Of a DNA stretch of 64,000 nucleotides, positions 50,587-60,106 are shown piece by piece (the stretch's first letter is position 1; every line of letters starts with the position of its first letter). The translations under genes were made by a program, and so were the position numbers. The notes beneath the pieces are model-generated. The model did no database searches. It was not told the origin of the DNA and was given only the letters and a program-made list of their open reading frames with translations. The stretch is from NCBI GenBank assembly GCA_003611805.1, contig RAYM01000015.1, positions 113,418 through 177,417 of the forward strand, written 5' to 3'. This DNA is from a bacterium 1xD42-87. GTDB taxonomy: Bacteria > Bacillota > Clostridia > Lachnospirales > Lachnospiraceae.

Positions 50587-52335
50587 TTAAGCGGGCGTGT
50601 GCACAGCGTTTTCCCTGGAGAGTGCGCCGCCGCTTGATTTTTTCATCTTCTGCTTGTTTTCATACATGAGGTCATCCGCGATCTGATATATTTTTTCTAT
50701 GTTATATTCTTTCGGACTGCAGGAGGCATAGCCAAAGGCGATGGACAGATGCAGATCCGGAATTTCCTCGTTTTTTTGCGCGATATTGTCCCGGAACTCT
50801 CTTATCATAGCAGAGATTTCTTCGGGATTGTTGGTTTCTGCAATCGCGATAAATTCGTCGCCACCCATCCGCGCTACGATGCCGTGGGGTTCAAAGGCAT
50901 TGATAATCACATCGGCGGCGCTCCTGATCAGGATATCGCCCTGCGCGTGCCCGTAAGTATCGTTGGTGGTTTTCAGATTGTTCAGGTCAAAACAGAAAAC
51001 CGTGTAATCCGGATTTTCCATCTCCCTGACGCGGGTCATATATTCCATACAGTAACGGCGGTTGTGGGTCTGCGTCAGCTCATCCGTGTAGGCGCTTTTG
51101 ATCAGGAAATCCCGCTCTTTCTCCTGCATCATTTTCTGGGTCATGTCGAGATAGAAGGAGATCAGGAGCATGGCGATAAAGATGACAAGCCCCACGGAGG
51201 CGATGCCTTTTGTGGAGGAGATGGCGATGCCGAGATACCGGTTAAAGTAATAGAAAACCAGATCGTAGCACACGCTGCCCGAGAGAACCAGCATACCGAT
51301 CAGAAACAGCCTGTGGATAAGCTGCCGGCTGATCCGCAGATTCATAAATTCCACGACAGCAGAAAAGATCAGGTGGCATAAAATCAGTACCTGCATATAT
51401 TTCAGCGTGGCGGCACAGTGCACCAGATCTATGGCATGCAGCGCCAAAAAGACGGACGTGGCAAGGAGCTGTACTGCGAAGAGCACCCAGTATATCGTGC
51501 ATATAGCCGGGCGTTTCAGGGCAAACGCGTCTTCGCGCATATAGATGATCAGCGGGATGGGCGCCAGATACAGCGAAAGGTACTCCAACAGGCTGATCGT
51601 GTAGAGCGGCATGGTGAAAATCAGTAACACATTGTAGTAGCACAGCGTCCACAGCCCGATACAGACAGAGAACAGGGAAATACATAAAATACGCGTAAAT
51701 TTCTGGGAAAACAGCATGGCAAGGAATGTGATGCAGCAGGTGACAAGCCCGAAAATAGTCAGAAAGCAGCCGAGAAACAGAGGGATTCTGTTTTCGGTGA
51801 GGATGATGCGGTAAATGTTCTTCCACTCATAGACGCGGATTGGCTCGAAGCTGGAGAACGCTTTGTCCTCCGCCACGGTAAACTGTAGTTTCAGTGTTTT
51901 TGCCGCGTAGTCATCAGGAAGATCGACAGGCAGATAGCCGCTGCCGACCGTTTTATTCCGTTCGATCCGTTCCTGACCGTACTGGTGAATCGGTTCGCCG
52001 TCTATGGAAACCGTGACGGCAGCCTGCTTGATCTGCAGAAGAAGCGCATGTCCGGTACAGTCCGTGTCCGCCGGGAAAGTTCTCTCCATGGTGATGGTAT
52101 CGCCCTTCTTTACCGGGGCGAAGCGGAACGTGTCCAGTGAGACATTCTGAAAACTGTCGTCATTGATGGCAATGTCCCATGCGTCATTCAGGGTGAGATA
52201 CCGTGAGACGGCGGAATACTCACTGGAAAGCAGCCCGTCGATAAAGCGTGTGGTGAAATATACGCTGAACAGCGCGTAGACGATAAGCGCTGCTTTTATA
52301 ACGGTTTTGCGGGTCGGTTTTTTCCTTGTTTTCAT
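50587..52335 (-). CDS. 7TM sensor diguanylate cyclase
   Basis: The 582-residue protein has an N-terminal anchor and a periplasmic/extracytoplasmic beta domain (carbohydrate-binding-like, 7TMR-DISMED2 style: FAPVKKGDTITMERTF.. YLPVDLPDDYAAKTLKLQF). About seven membrane helices follow, then a GGDEF domain with the intact active-site motif RMGGDEFIAIAE near residue 490. It would make c-di-GMP in response to an external signal. No EAL domain is fused. Confidence 0.9.
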   Translation of the reverse strand: MKTRKKPTRKTVIKAALIVYALFSVYFTTRFIDGLLSSEYSAVSRYLTLNDAWDIAINDDSFQNVSLDTFRFAPVKKGDTITMERTFPADTDCTGHALLLQIKQAAVTVSIDGEPIHQYGQERIERNKTVGSGYLPVDLPDDYAAKTLKLQFTVAEDKAFSSFEPIRVYEWKNIYRIILTENRIPLFLGCFLTIFGLVTCCITFLAMLFSQKFTRILCISLFSVCIGLWTLCYYNVLLIFTMPLYTISLLEYLSLYLAPIPLIIYMREDAFALKRPAICTIYWVLFAVQLLATSVFLALHAIDLVHCAATLKYMQVLILCHLIFSAVVEFMNLRISRQLIHRLFLIGMLVLSGSVCYDLVFYYFNRYLGIAISSTKGIASVGLVIFIAMLLISFYLDMTQKMMQEKERDFLIKSAYTDELTQTHNRRYCMEYMTRVREMENPDYTVFCFDLNNLKTTNDTYGHAQGDILIRSAADVIINAFEPHGIVARMGGDEFIAIAETNNPEEISAMIREFRDNIAQKNEEIPDLHLSIAFGYASCSPKEYNIEKIYQIADDLMYENKQKMKKSSGGALSRENAVHTPA

Positions 52336-52365
52336 GGCATATTCCTTTGCTGGTATTCTTGCGGC

Positions 52366-53184
52366 TTATAATTTGTGGAAAGAAGGCGTTCTCTTTTCAA
52401 AGGTCGTATAATAGCGGAAACCGCAGTCCCTCAGAATTTCGGCGGCGCGGTCAAAGGCATGGGCGATCTGCCCGGGAACATGGGCGTCGCTTCCCGTGGT
52501 GATCATCTCGCCGCCGAGCGCACGGTAACGTTTCAGAATGCCGGTGCAGGGATTGGGTTCCCGCATACCCCTTGCCAAGGCGGCGGTATTGATCTCGATC
52601 CCCTTTTCCATGGCAATCAGCTTCGATAAAATCTGTTCAAATATTTCCCGGTACATCTCGTAGGAGTACCCCTGATCCTTCGTGGGACCGTAGCGCACCA
52701 CATAGTCCAGGTGCCCGTACACGTCAAAGTTACTGTAAGCGTTCAGATTCTCCAGAATGGATTCGAAATATTCCCGGTAAGCCTCCTCCTGTGTGCGCCC
52801 CTCATAGAAAGCGGGATAATAGGGGTCTTTTCCGTGACAGAGGTGGGAGGAGCCGATGACAAAGTCGTAGTCATGTTCTTTGATAAAAGCCGCATTCCTT
52901 TTGGAGAGATGGGGCTGCAGACCCAGTTCCACGCCGAAAAACAGCGCGATTTTACCCGCGTATTTCTCGCGGAGTTTCAGAAAGTCGTAGAGATAGGCGT
53001 CCGGGTTCACCTCAAAAAACCCGGGAGTGTCGCGTTCGGTCACCGGATAGTCAAAGTCGTTGTGTTCCGTAAAGCACATTTCGGTAAGCCCCAGTCCGAT
53101 CCCCCGGAGGATCATCTGTTCCATGGGTGCGTCGGAATCCCCCGAAAAGGAGGAATGTAAGTGATAATCTGCTGTGATTGGCAT
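52366..53184 (-). CDS. hisK: PHP-domain phosphatase, histidinol-phosphatase (HisJ) family
   Basis: The 272-residue protein opens ADYHLHSSFSGD (H-x-H metal site) and has FTEHNDFDYP, GVELGLQP, DFVIGSSHLCHG, YGHLDYVVRYG, GIEINTAAL and TTGSDAHVPGQI. These are the ordered PHP metal ligands. It likely dephosphorylates L-histidinol phosphate, though other phosphoesters are possible and no his genes are adjacent. It lies 30 nt upstream of the GGDEF gene on the minus strand. Confidence 0.85.
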   Translation of the reverse strand: MPITADYHLHSSFSGDSDAPMEQMILRGIGLGLTEMCFTEHNDFDYPVTERDTPGFFEVNPDAYLYDFLKLREKYAGKIALFFGVELGLQPHLSKRNAAFIKEHDYDFVIGSSHLCHGKDPYYPAFYEGRTQEEAYREYFESILENLNAYSNFDVYGHLDYVVRYGPTKDQGYSYEMYREIFEQILSKLIAMEKGIEINTAALARGMREPNPCTGILKRYRALGGEMITTGSDAHVPGQIAHAFDRAAEILRDCGFRYYTTFEKRTPSFHKL

Positions 53185-53302
53185 GGGAAACTCCTTTCCG
53201 CGCAGACGGAAAACTCTTTTATTGTTTCTATGTTACAAGTATAGTTGATGCGGGAAAAAATTACAAACGTTTTTGCAGTGTAAATGTGTGTCGGTATTCC
53301 TT

Positions 53303-53332
53303 TTGACTTATGGATTTTGCCGGGTGTATAAT
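53303..53332 (+). promoter_or_regulatory. Promoter of the HscC-like operon
   Basis: TTGACT (53303-53308), an 18-bp spacer and perfect TATAAT (53327-53332) lie 60 nt upstream of the chaperone start codon. Confidence 0.65.
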
Positions 53333-53392
53333 CATAAAGAATGTGGGTGCTTTACTGTATCTGAAATTGAGAGAAGACGGGGGAGGCGTATC

Positions 53393-55075
53393 ATGGCGGT
53401 TATCGGCATTGATCTGGGAACGACCAACAGTCTGGCATGTGTCTGTCAGGACGGCAGGGCAGTTTTGATTCCCAATTCTTTAGGGGAAAATCTGACGCCC
53501 AGTGTGGTCAGCGTGGGTGAAAACGGGGAAATATGCGTGGGCGCTGTGGCAAAGGAGCGGCTGATTTCCCATCCGGAGGCATCGGCATCCTCCTTCAAGC
53601 GCTATATGGGGACGAACAAGGTGTTTACGCTTGCCGGAAATAACTTCACGCCGCAGGAGCTTTCCTCTTTCGTTCTGCGGCAGCTCAAAGAGGACGCGGA
53701 GAGGTATCTGGGGGAAGAAGTCACGGAGGCTGTCATCAGTGTTCCGGCTTACTTTAACGACAATCAGAGATATGCCACCAGGGAAGCGGGGCGACTGGCG
53801 GGCATTCATGTGGAGAGGCTTGTCAATGAACCTTCCGCCGCCGCGCTGACGACAAGCAGGATCAGCGGGGAGGAGGAAGGCTCTTATCTCGTCTTTGATT
53901 TTGGCGGCGGCACGCTTGATGTGTCCGTGGTGGACTATTTTGATAATGTGATAGAGATTGTCGCCGTGAGCGGCGATAACCGTCTGGGCGGAGACGATTT
54001 TGACGAGGTGATCGCGCGCAGTTTCTGCGCACATCACCATATGGATTACGACAACATGGATCAGCAGAAGAGAGCATCGCTTCTGCGGCTTTCCGAGAAG
54101 TGCAAAAAGGAGCTGACCTGTCAGGACGAGACGGAGCTTGTGTGGGAGGCGGAAGGTAAACGGATGCCATTGAACAATCTTCTGCTGGCAGGGCTTGGCC
54201 AGAACTTGTTTGACCGAATTAGTCAAGTGATAAATACGGCTCTCAGGGACAGCGCCCGGTCGATCGAGGAGATTGACGAGATCGTTCTGGTGGGCGGCTC
54301 TTCCAAAATGCCGGTGATTTCCCTCTATCTGCAGACGCAGCTGAAAAGGAAACCGAACATGGTTGCCTCCCCGGACGAGGTGGTCGCCATGGGGGTGGGT
54401 ATTTATGCGGGAATCAAAGAGCGGAAGCAGGATATCAGGGATCTGGTACTGACGGATATCTGTCCTTTTACGCTGGGCGTCAATGTCGTAAATTATGTGG
54501 ATGACGACAATCCCATTATGTCAGCGGTGATTGAGCGCAACAGCGTGCTTCCCTGCTCCAGGACAGACTGGTATACGAATGCCTGTGACAATCAGACGAA
54601 AATCGTCGTGGGCATCTATCAGGGAGAGGCGTTTTACTGCAACGACAATCTGAAACTGGGCGCCATCGAGATGGATATTGCGCCGGTCAGAAAAGGTCGG
54701 ACACGTCTGAAAGTGTGTTTTACATACGATATCAACGGCATTCTGGAGGTGGAGGTCACGGACTGCACGAATCCCGGGGTGGAGCGGGCGAAGAGAAAAG
54801 TGCTGACAAGCGAGAACCTGCGGCTGTCGGATGAGGAAATAGAGCGCCGCCTGAAGGAACTGCGGACCTATAAGCTGATGCCCCACGGCGGCATCCGGGC
54901 GAAAATGGTGATGGCGAGAGGGGAGCGGCTGTATGCCCAGACGCTCGGCGCGAGACGGCAGGAGGTTGCCGCCATGCTTGGGCAGATACAACAGGCGGTC
55001 GCAAGCGGGGATGACAGGCGGCTCAACGAGTGCCTGCGGATGGCGGAGGAGCTGTTCGGCCACTTGGACACATAG
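53393..55075 (+). CDS. hscC: HscC-like Hsp70 chaperone
   Basis: The 560-residue protein has the Hsp70 ATPase signatures GIDLGTTNSLACV, DFGGGTLDVSVVD and LVGGSSKMPVI. A shortened substrate domain follows (CPFTLGVNVVN.. NGILEVEVTD) and a short lid. It lacks the long C-terminal tail of DnaK, fitting HscC. ATG 53393 follows GGGGAGG. Two membrane J-type proteins follow directly, so the three form a dedicated chaperone unit, client unknown. Confidence 0.9.
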   Translation: MAVIGIDLGTTNSLACVCQDGRAVLIPNSLGENLTPSVVSVGENGEICVGAVAKERLISHPEASASSFKRYMGTNKVFTLAGNNFTPQELSSFVLRQLKEDAERYLGEEVTEAVISVPAYFNDNQRYATREAGRLAGIHVERLVNEPSAAALTTSRISGEEEGSYLVFDFGGGTLDVSVVDYFDNVIEIVAVSGDNRLGGDDFDEVIARSFCAHHHMDYDNMDQQKRASLLRLSEKCKKELTCQDETELVWEAEGKRMPLNNLLLAGLGQNLFDRISQVINTALRDSARSIEEIDEIVLVGGSSKMPVISLYLQTQLKRKPNMVASPDEVVAMGVGIYAGIKERKQDIRDLVLTDICPFTLGVNVVNYVDDDNPIMSAVIERNSVLPCSRTDWYTNACDNQTKIVVGIYQGEAFYCNDNLKLGAIEMDIAPVRKGRTRLKVCFTYDINGILEVEVTDCTNPGVERAKRKVLTSENLRLSDEEIERRLKELRTYKLMPHGGIRAKMVMARGERLYAQTLGARRQEVAAMLGQIQQAVASGDDRRLNECLRMAEELFGHLDT

Positions 55076-55094
55076 CAGGAACAGAGGAGCGCAG

Positions 55095-55607
55095 ATGGAT
55101 TATTTGGGTGAGAATCAGGAGAAAAATGTGGACGCGTTTGTCCGATACTGGAATGCATATAGAAAATCCTCTGAAAGGCAGGGGACGCTTGACTGGTGGA
55201 GGGGGTATCTTTTCTCGGAGGAATTTCAGAATATAAGATTTCATCCGCAGGTGGTGCATCTGCTTGCGGGCGAGCGGGCATGGAGATGTCTGCGGCATGA
55301 TTTTTTCCATATAGACTATATGACGGATGAGATCAAGGGTCTCCTGTGGGAGGCGTATGGATTTCAGGAAGACGATGGGACGGCATATCAGGGCGAAGTG
55401 CACAAACTGTGGATATATCTGCATCCGAAACATATCAGACGGCGGATGAAGGAGAGGACAAAGCGTCTGGTCAGGGGAGCGGCGGTTATTTTTATCCTGC
55501 TGATCAGCATTTGGGGAGCCAGCATGATCAATGACGGGAGAGTGCTGGTTCCGGTTGTGGCGGCGCTGTTATACTATACAAGAAACCTGTTGGAGGATAA
55601 AGCATGA
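55095..55607 (+). CDS. Membrane protein homologous to the J protein, lacking the J domain
   Basis: The 170-residue protein contains WWRGYLFSEEFQNIRFHPQV and ending GLLWEAYGFQEDDGTAYQG, also present in the next gene, then a C-terminal membrane helix pair (AAVIFILLISIWGASMI and VLVPVVAALLYY). The N-terminal J domain present in its neighbour is missing. It overlaps the next gene by 4 nt. It likely arose by duplication and may help anchor the chaperone at the membrane. Confidence 0.75.
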   Translation: MDYLGENQEKNVDAFVRYWNAYRKSSERQGTLDWWRGYLFSEEFQNIRFHPQVVHLLAGERAWRCLRHDFFHIDYMTDEIKGLLWEAYGFQEDDGTAYQGEVHKLWIYLHPKHIRRRMKERTKRLVRGAAVIFILLISIWGASMINDGRVLVPVVAALLYYTRNLLEDKA

Positions 55608-57421
55608 ATATCTGGAAGATACTCGGCATAGAGCCGACAACCGACAAAAAAGCCATCAAAAAAGCCTATGCGGCGAAAACAAAGGTGATTCACCCGGAGG
55701 ATGCGCCGGAGGAGTTTAAACGGCTGCACGAGGCGTATCAGGCGGCGCTCGGGTTTGCGGATTATGTCAGACAGGTCGAGCACTCCGGCGGCAGCGTGAC
55801 GTCGTTTTACAGGGACGGGGCATGGGAAGACGCGGGCGAAGATGATGCCGAAACCGCAGGGGGCGACCCGTCGGAGAATAAAGGGGAACCAGAAGCGGCG
55901 CGCACCGGGGAAGCGGCAGAGGAAGACGGAGCGGCGCGAGCCGGGGAAACTGCCGGGGAATCCGAAACGGCGCGCACGGATGAAATCACAGACGAACCCG
56001 GGCAGGAAAGCCTTCTGGCATTCTTTGAGGAGAGTCAGGAGAAACACGGGCAGCAGGTTGACGCGTTTTTGAACCACTGGAAAGAGTTCCAGGGACCCTA
56101 CCACGACCCGGAGGCAATGGAATGGTGGAAAGCATATCTGTCCTCGGAGGAATTTCAGAACATCCGTTATCATGCGCAGGTATTGGAGACACTGGCGGAC
56201 GAGATTGACGATAAATGTTTTTACGGCATAGATGAGGTGAAAATGCTCTTCTGGGAGGCTTACGGGTTTCAGGGAGACGAGGAAAATGTGTACCAGGGAG
56301 ACCGGCAGCGGCTCTATAAAAGCCTGTATCCGGCATATGCGAAACAGCAGCATGATTTACAGTACGAGCGCAGATGGGCAAGGAATGACAGAATCCTCCG
56401 CGTTTTCATAGGCATCGCGGTGGCGGCTCTTCTGGCAGTCTGTATTCTGATTCCCGTGACGATCCACAGGCAGCGGGAGAACGGGCGTCTGTTCCTGATC
56501 GACTATATGGCGCGGCGATATCCGGAAACGTCCTTTTCCGAGCCGGAGCGGACCGGCAAGGAGGACGACGGCAGCATCGTCTATGCGCTGCGCTCCTCGG
56601 CGCACCCGGAACTGCCTGTCACCGCGAAGGTGGAGTATGGATATGTGGAGGGGAAAAGGGTTTATCTGGTGAAAGAGGATTACGGTCAGCTGCTTTTTGA
56701 GTATTATGCCGCACAGTACGGTCTGGAAGGCTGTCTGGTGACTTACACGGAAGGCACTTACGCCGATCCGGAAATCGTAGAGTACGCGACGCTCCTTTAT
56801 CCGGAAATCGGAGGGATAGACGCTTTCTGTGAGAGTGCGGAAAAGATGTTCAGGGAGCAGGAGGAACTGCAGATTATAGAGGAAGTGGCTGTCTGTACGG
56901 AGTCGGTGCTGTTTCCGCAAGTGCTTTTAGACGGCGGCGTGCCGGATTTTTCTTTTGCCGAAAGGCAGGTATACGATCTGCATACCGTGGAGGCGGATGA
57001 ACTTTCCAAAGCGCTGAAGGACGCGTACATGTGTTATATGTTCCAGTTTGAGGCATGGAACATAACAACAGGGCAGTACAGGGAGTGGGGAGCGGCATAC
57101 GAAGAGCGGAGCGTGGAATGGGAGAATGAAGACGGGGAGTGGCACGAGGAGCGGGACCCGGACTCGGGAGAACTGCTCTGCAGGTTCTTTATTCCGACCT
57201 ATGACTGGCTGGAAGGGTTTTACAGCGGCGGCGGAGTCAGTCTGCCGACTTATACCCGCATGATAACCGTAGGAAACGCGTATTATTTCCTGCGGGACCG
57301 GGGCGCGGACCTGACCGTCAACGAGGATGGCAGCGGCTTTACCGTAAAGTTTTACGGAAACGTCACCGACTTCGGAAGGGAGCCGTCGGTGGAATTTTAT
57401 GATTTGCGGGATTGTTATTAA
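55604..57421 (+). CDS. Membrane J-domain protein with HPE in place of HPD
   Basis: The 605-residue protein opens with a J-like domain (IWKILGIEPTTDKKAIKKAYA), but has HPE at residues 30-32 in place of the HPD that normally stimulates Hsp70. An acidic Glu/Ala/Gly repeat linker follows (residues about 80-135). Then come the duplicated WWKAYLSSEEFQNIRYHAQV domain (about 155-240), one membrane helix (about 262-285) and a large extracytoplasmic domain. It is probably the partner of the HscC-like chaperone. Confidence 0.8.
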   Translation: MNIWKILGIEPTTDKKAIKKAYAAKTKVIHPEDAPEEFKRLHEAYQAALGFADYVRQVEHSGGSVTSFYRDGAWEDAGEDDAETAGGDPSENKGEPEAARTGEAAEEDGAARAGETAGESETARTDEITDEPGQESLLAFFEESQEKHGQQVDAFLNHWKEFQGPYHDPEAMEWWKAYLSSEEFQNIRYHAQVLETLADEIDDKCFYGIDEVKMLFWEAYGFQGDEENVYQGDRQRLYKSLYPAYAKQQHDLQYERRWARNDRILRVFIGIAVAALLAVCILIPVTIHRQRENGRLFLIDYMARRYPETSFSEPERTGKEDDGSIVYALRSSAHPELPVTAKVEYGYVEGKRVYLVKEDYGQLLFEYYAAQYGLEGCLVTYTEGTYADPEIVEYATLLYPEIGGIDAFCESAEKMFREQEELQIIEEVAVCTESVLFPQVLLDGGVPDFSFAERQVYDLHTVEADELSKALKDAYMCYMFQFEAWNITTGQYREWGAAYEERSVEWENEDGEWHEERDPDSGELLCRFFIPTYDWLEGFYSGGGVSLPTYTRMITVGNAYYFLRDRGADLTVNEDGSGFTVKFYGNVTDFGREPSVEFYDLRDCY

Positions 57422-57497
57422 ATTTTTTGAGATTATTTCCCAAATATTTTTGATTTATGTCTTGAATTTTTGGGACAAATTGGGTAAAATAAAGTCG

Positions 57498-57515
57498 TTG
57501 ACAAAATTTTGTCAA
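57498..57515. promoter_or_regulatory. Perfect palindrome overlapping the gap promoter
   Basis: TTGACAAAATTTTGTCAA is an 18-bp perfect inverted repeat whose first six bases would be the -35 of the gap operon; 17 bp on, TCCAAT is a weak -10. A second TTGACG lies near 57531. A regulator dimer binding here would control glycolysis gene expression. The AT-rich spacer 57422-57585 shows no obvious intrinsic terminator for the J-protein gene. Confidence 0.5.
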
Positions 57516-57585
57516 TCTTATCCAATTTGATTGACGAAATTATATAGCAAAGTAACAAAAAATCAAGATTCAGGAGGAACGAAAA

Positions 57586-58587
57586 ATGGCAGTAAGAGTA
57601 GCAATTAATGGTTTTGGCCGTATCGGCCGTCTGGCATTCAGACAGATGTTCGGAGCAGAGGGTTATGAGGTTGTAGCGATCAACGATCTGACCAGCCCGA
57701 AGATGCTTGCACACCTGTTAAAGTACGATTCTTCCCAGGGTAAATACGCTCTGGCTGATACCGTATCCGCAGGTGAGGATTCCATCACGGTTGATGGTAA
57801 GACATTAAAGATCTACAAAGAGCCCGACGCAAACAACTGCCCTTGGGGTGAGCTCAAGGTTGACGTTGTGTTAGAGTGCTCCGGCTTCTACACCAGCAAA
57901 GAGAAGGCTCAGGCCCACATCAATGCAGGCGCAAGAAAGGTTGTTATCTCTGCTCCCGCAGGAAACGATCTTCCTACCATCGTATACAATGTAAACCACG
58001 AGACACTGAAGGCTGACGATACCATCATTTCCGCGGCATCCTGCACGACGAACTGCCTGGCTCCCATGGCTAAGGCACTGAATGACCTGGCTACCATCAA
58101 GTCCGGTATCATGAGCACCATCCACGCTTACACAGGCGACCAGATGATCCTTGACGGTCCTCAGAGAAAGGGTGACCTGAGAAGATCCCGCGCAGGTGCA
58201 GTGAACATCGTTCCCAACAGCACAGGTGCAGCTAAGGCTATCGGTCTTGTTATCCCCGAGCTGAACGGCAAGCTGATCGGTTCCGCACAGCGTGTTCCTA
58301 CCCCTACAGGTTCCACCACCATTCTGGTTGCAACCGTAGAGAAGTCCGTTACCAAGGAAGAGATCAACGCGGCTATGAAGGCAGCAGCTACCGAGTCCTT
58401 TGGCTACAACGAGGATGAGATCGTTTCTTCCGATATCGTAGGCAGCACCTACGGTTCCATCTTCGACGCTACCCAGACCATGGTAGGCGAGGACAATCTG
58501 GTTCAGGTTGTTTCTTGGTATGACAACGAGAACAGCTACACCTCTCAGATGGTTCGTACCATCAAATACTTCTCTGAGCTTAACTAA
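57586..58587 (+). CDS. gap: Glyceraldehyde-3-phosphate dehydrogenase
   Basis: The 333-residue enzyme has the NAD-binding start [15 protein letters not shown], the catalytic Cys153 in [10 protein letters not shown], and the phosphate-binding and C-terminal motifs ([25 protein letters not shown]). Codon use is strongly biased, consistent with very high expression. It is followed by a terminator, then pgk and tpiA, the lower glycolysis cluster. ATG 57586 lies behind AGGAGG. Confidence 0.97.
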   Translation: MAVRVAINGFGRIGRLAFRQMFGAEGYEVVAINDLTSPKMLAHLLKYDSSQGKYALADTVSAGEDSITVDGKTLKIYKEPDANNCPWGELKVDVVLECSGFYTSKEKAQAHINAGARKVVISAPAGNDLPTIVYNVNHETLKADDTIISAASCTTNCLAPMAKALNDLATIKSGIMSTIHAYTGDQMILDGPQRKGDLRRSRAGAVNIVPNSTGAAKAIGLVIPELNGKLIGSAQRVPTPTGSTTILVATVEKSVTKEEINAAMKAAATESFGYNEDEIVSSDIVGSTYGSIFDATQTMVGEDNLVQVVSWYDNENSYTSQMVRTIKYFSELN

Positions 58588-58623
58588 AAGCGTAAACGCT
58601 CAGTGAACTATAATCAGTAAATG

Positions 58624-58657
58624 AAAGAGGCTCGGCCGCTGGGCCGGGTCTCTTTTT
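58624..58657 (+). terminator. Intrinsic terminator after gap
   Basis: AAGAG..CGGCC pairs with GGCCG..CTCTT across a GCTG-containing loop and is followed by TTTTT. It lies 36 nt after the gap stop codon, so gap may be transcribed mostly alone with partial read-through to pgk. Confidence 0.8.
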
Positions 58658-58708
58658 ACATGTGCGCGAGGCGTATGTGGATTAAACTATCAAAAGGAGG
58701 ATACACAA

Positions 58709-59941
58709 ATGTCTTTAAACAAGAAATCAGTAGATGATATCAACGTGAAGGGCAAACGCGTTCTGGTGAGATGCGACTTTAACGTGCCCTTGAAGGAAGG
58801 CAAGATCACGGACGAGACCCGTATCGTGGCAGCACTTCCTACCATCAAAAAACTCGTTGAGGATGGCGGCAAGGTAATCCTTTGCTCCCACCTCGGCAAG
58901 GTGAAAAATGGCCCCAACGAGGGCGAATCTCTTGCGCCTGTAGCTGAGAGACTTTCCGAGAAGCTCGGCAAGCCCGTCAATTTCGTAAAGGACGACAATG
59001 TGACTGGCGAGGCTGCTACGGCTGCTGTTGCTGCTATGAACGAGGGTGACGTGGTTCTCTTACAGAACACCCGCTTCCGCGGCAAAGAGGAGACCAAGCC
59101 GAAGGAGGCAGGAGAGGCTTTCGCGAAAGAGCTTGCCGATCTGGCTGACGTTTATGTGTGCGACGCTTTCGGTTCCGCTCACAGGGCGCACGCTTCCGTT
59201 GCGGTTGTCACCAAGTATATCACAGAGAAGGGCGGCGAGAACGCTGTCGGTTATCTGATGCAGAAGGAGATCGACTTCCTCGGCAACGCGGTAGAGAATC
59301 CCGTAAGACCTTTCGTGGCGATCCTTGGCGGCGCGAAGGTTGCGGACAAATTAAACGTAATCAACAACCTGCTTGAGAAGTGCGATACCCTGATCATCGG
59401 CGGCGGTATGGCTTTTACTTTCCTGAAGGCGAAGGGCTATGAGATCGGCAATTCTCTTGTTGACGAGGAGAAGCTTGACTACTGTAAAGAGATGATGGAG
59501 AAGGCGGAGAAGCTCGGCAAGCAGCTTCTGCTTCCTGTTGACACCGGCGTGGCAGCGGCTTTCCCGAATCCTATCGACGGTCCTGTTGATGTAGAGTATG
59601 TGGACGCCGACAAGATCCCGGCTGACAAGGAAGGTCTCGACATCGGTCCCAAGACGCAGGAGCTTTTTGCGAACGCGGTGAAGAGTGCGAAGACCGTTGT
59701 ATGGAACGGACCTATGGGCGTGTTTGAGAACCCCACTCTGGCAAAGGGCACCATCGCTGTTGCGAAGGCTCTGGCTGAGACGGATGCTACCACCATCATC
59801 GGCGGCGGCGATTCCGCGGCGGCATGCAACCAGCTCGGTTTCGCAGACAAGATGTCCCACATCTCCACAGGCGGCGGCGCTTCCCTTGAGTTCTTAGAGG
59901 GCAAGGAATTGCCGGGTGTAGTGGCAGCGGACGACAAGTAA
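58709..59941 (+). CDS. pgk: Phosphoglycerate kinase
   Basis: The 410-residue protein has [16 protein letters not shown], the substrate arginine loops, [15 protein letters not shown], and the ATP-site region [15 protein letters not shown] ending [20 protein letters not shown]. Length and motifs are typical. It makes ATP from 1,3-bisphosphoglycerate. ATG 58709 lies behind AAGGAGG. Confidence 0.97.
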   Translation: MSLNKKSVDDINVKGKRVLVRCDFNVPLKEGKITDETRIVAALPTIKKLVEDGGKVILCSHLGKVKNGPNEGESLAPVAERLSEKLGKPVNFVKDDNVTGEAATAAVAAMNEGDVVLLQNTRFRGKEETKPKEAGEAFAKELADLADVYVCDAFGSAHRAHASVAVVTKYITEKGGENAVGYLMQKEIDFLGNAVENPVRPFVAILGGAKVADKLNVINNLLEKCDTLIIGGGMAFTFLKAKGYEIGNSLVDEEKLDYCKEMMEKAEKLGKQLLLPVDTGVAAAFPNPIDGPVDVEYVDADKIPADKEGLDIGPKTQELFANAVKSAKTVVWNGPMGVFENPTLAKGTIAVAKALAETDATTIIGGGDSAAACNQLGFADKMSHISTGGGASLEFLEGKELPGVVAADDK

Positions 59942-59952
59942 AGTTGCGATGA

Positions 59953-60069
59953 GCAGAGCGAGAATGATCATAGCTGAGAGAGAACGTGCTTGCACGGGTT
60001 TTCTCTCGGATATGATCGTTTGAGGGTGCAACGCACCCGAGGAATTGCGAAGCAATTTCGAGACTCTGC
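59953..60069 (+). repeat. Multi-branched palindromic element between pgk and tpiA
   Basis: Outer arms GCAGAG (59953-59958) and CTCTGC (60064-60069) enclose three stems. The first is AATGATCATA/TATGATCGTT (59963-60020) carrying GAGAGAA/TTCTCTC and CGTGC/GCACG. The second is GGGTGC-AAC-GCACCC (60024-60038). The third is GAATTGC-GAA-GCAATTT (60042-60058). The last shares the GC-GAA-GC core with the mnmA leader hairpin. No coding frame is convincing. Confidence 0.55.
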
Positions 60070-60106
60070 GGATTGAATATAAATTATCAAATAAGGAGAC
60101 AATACA

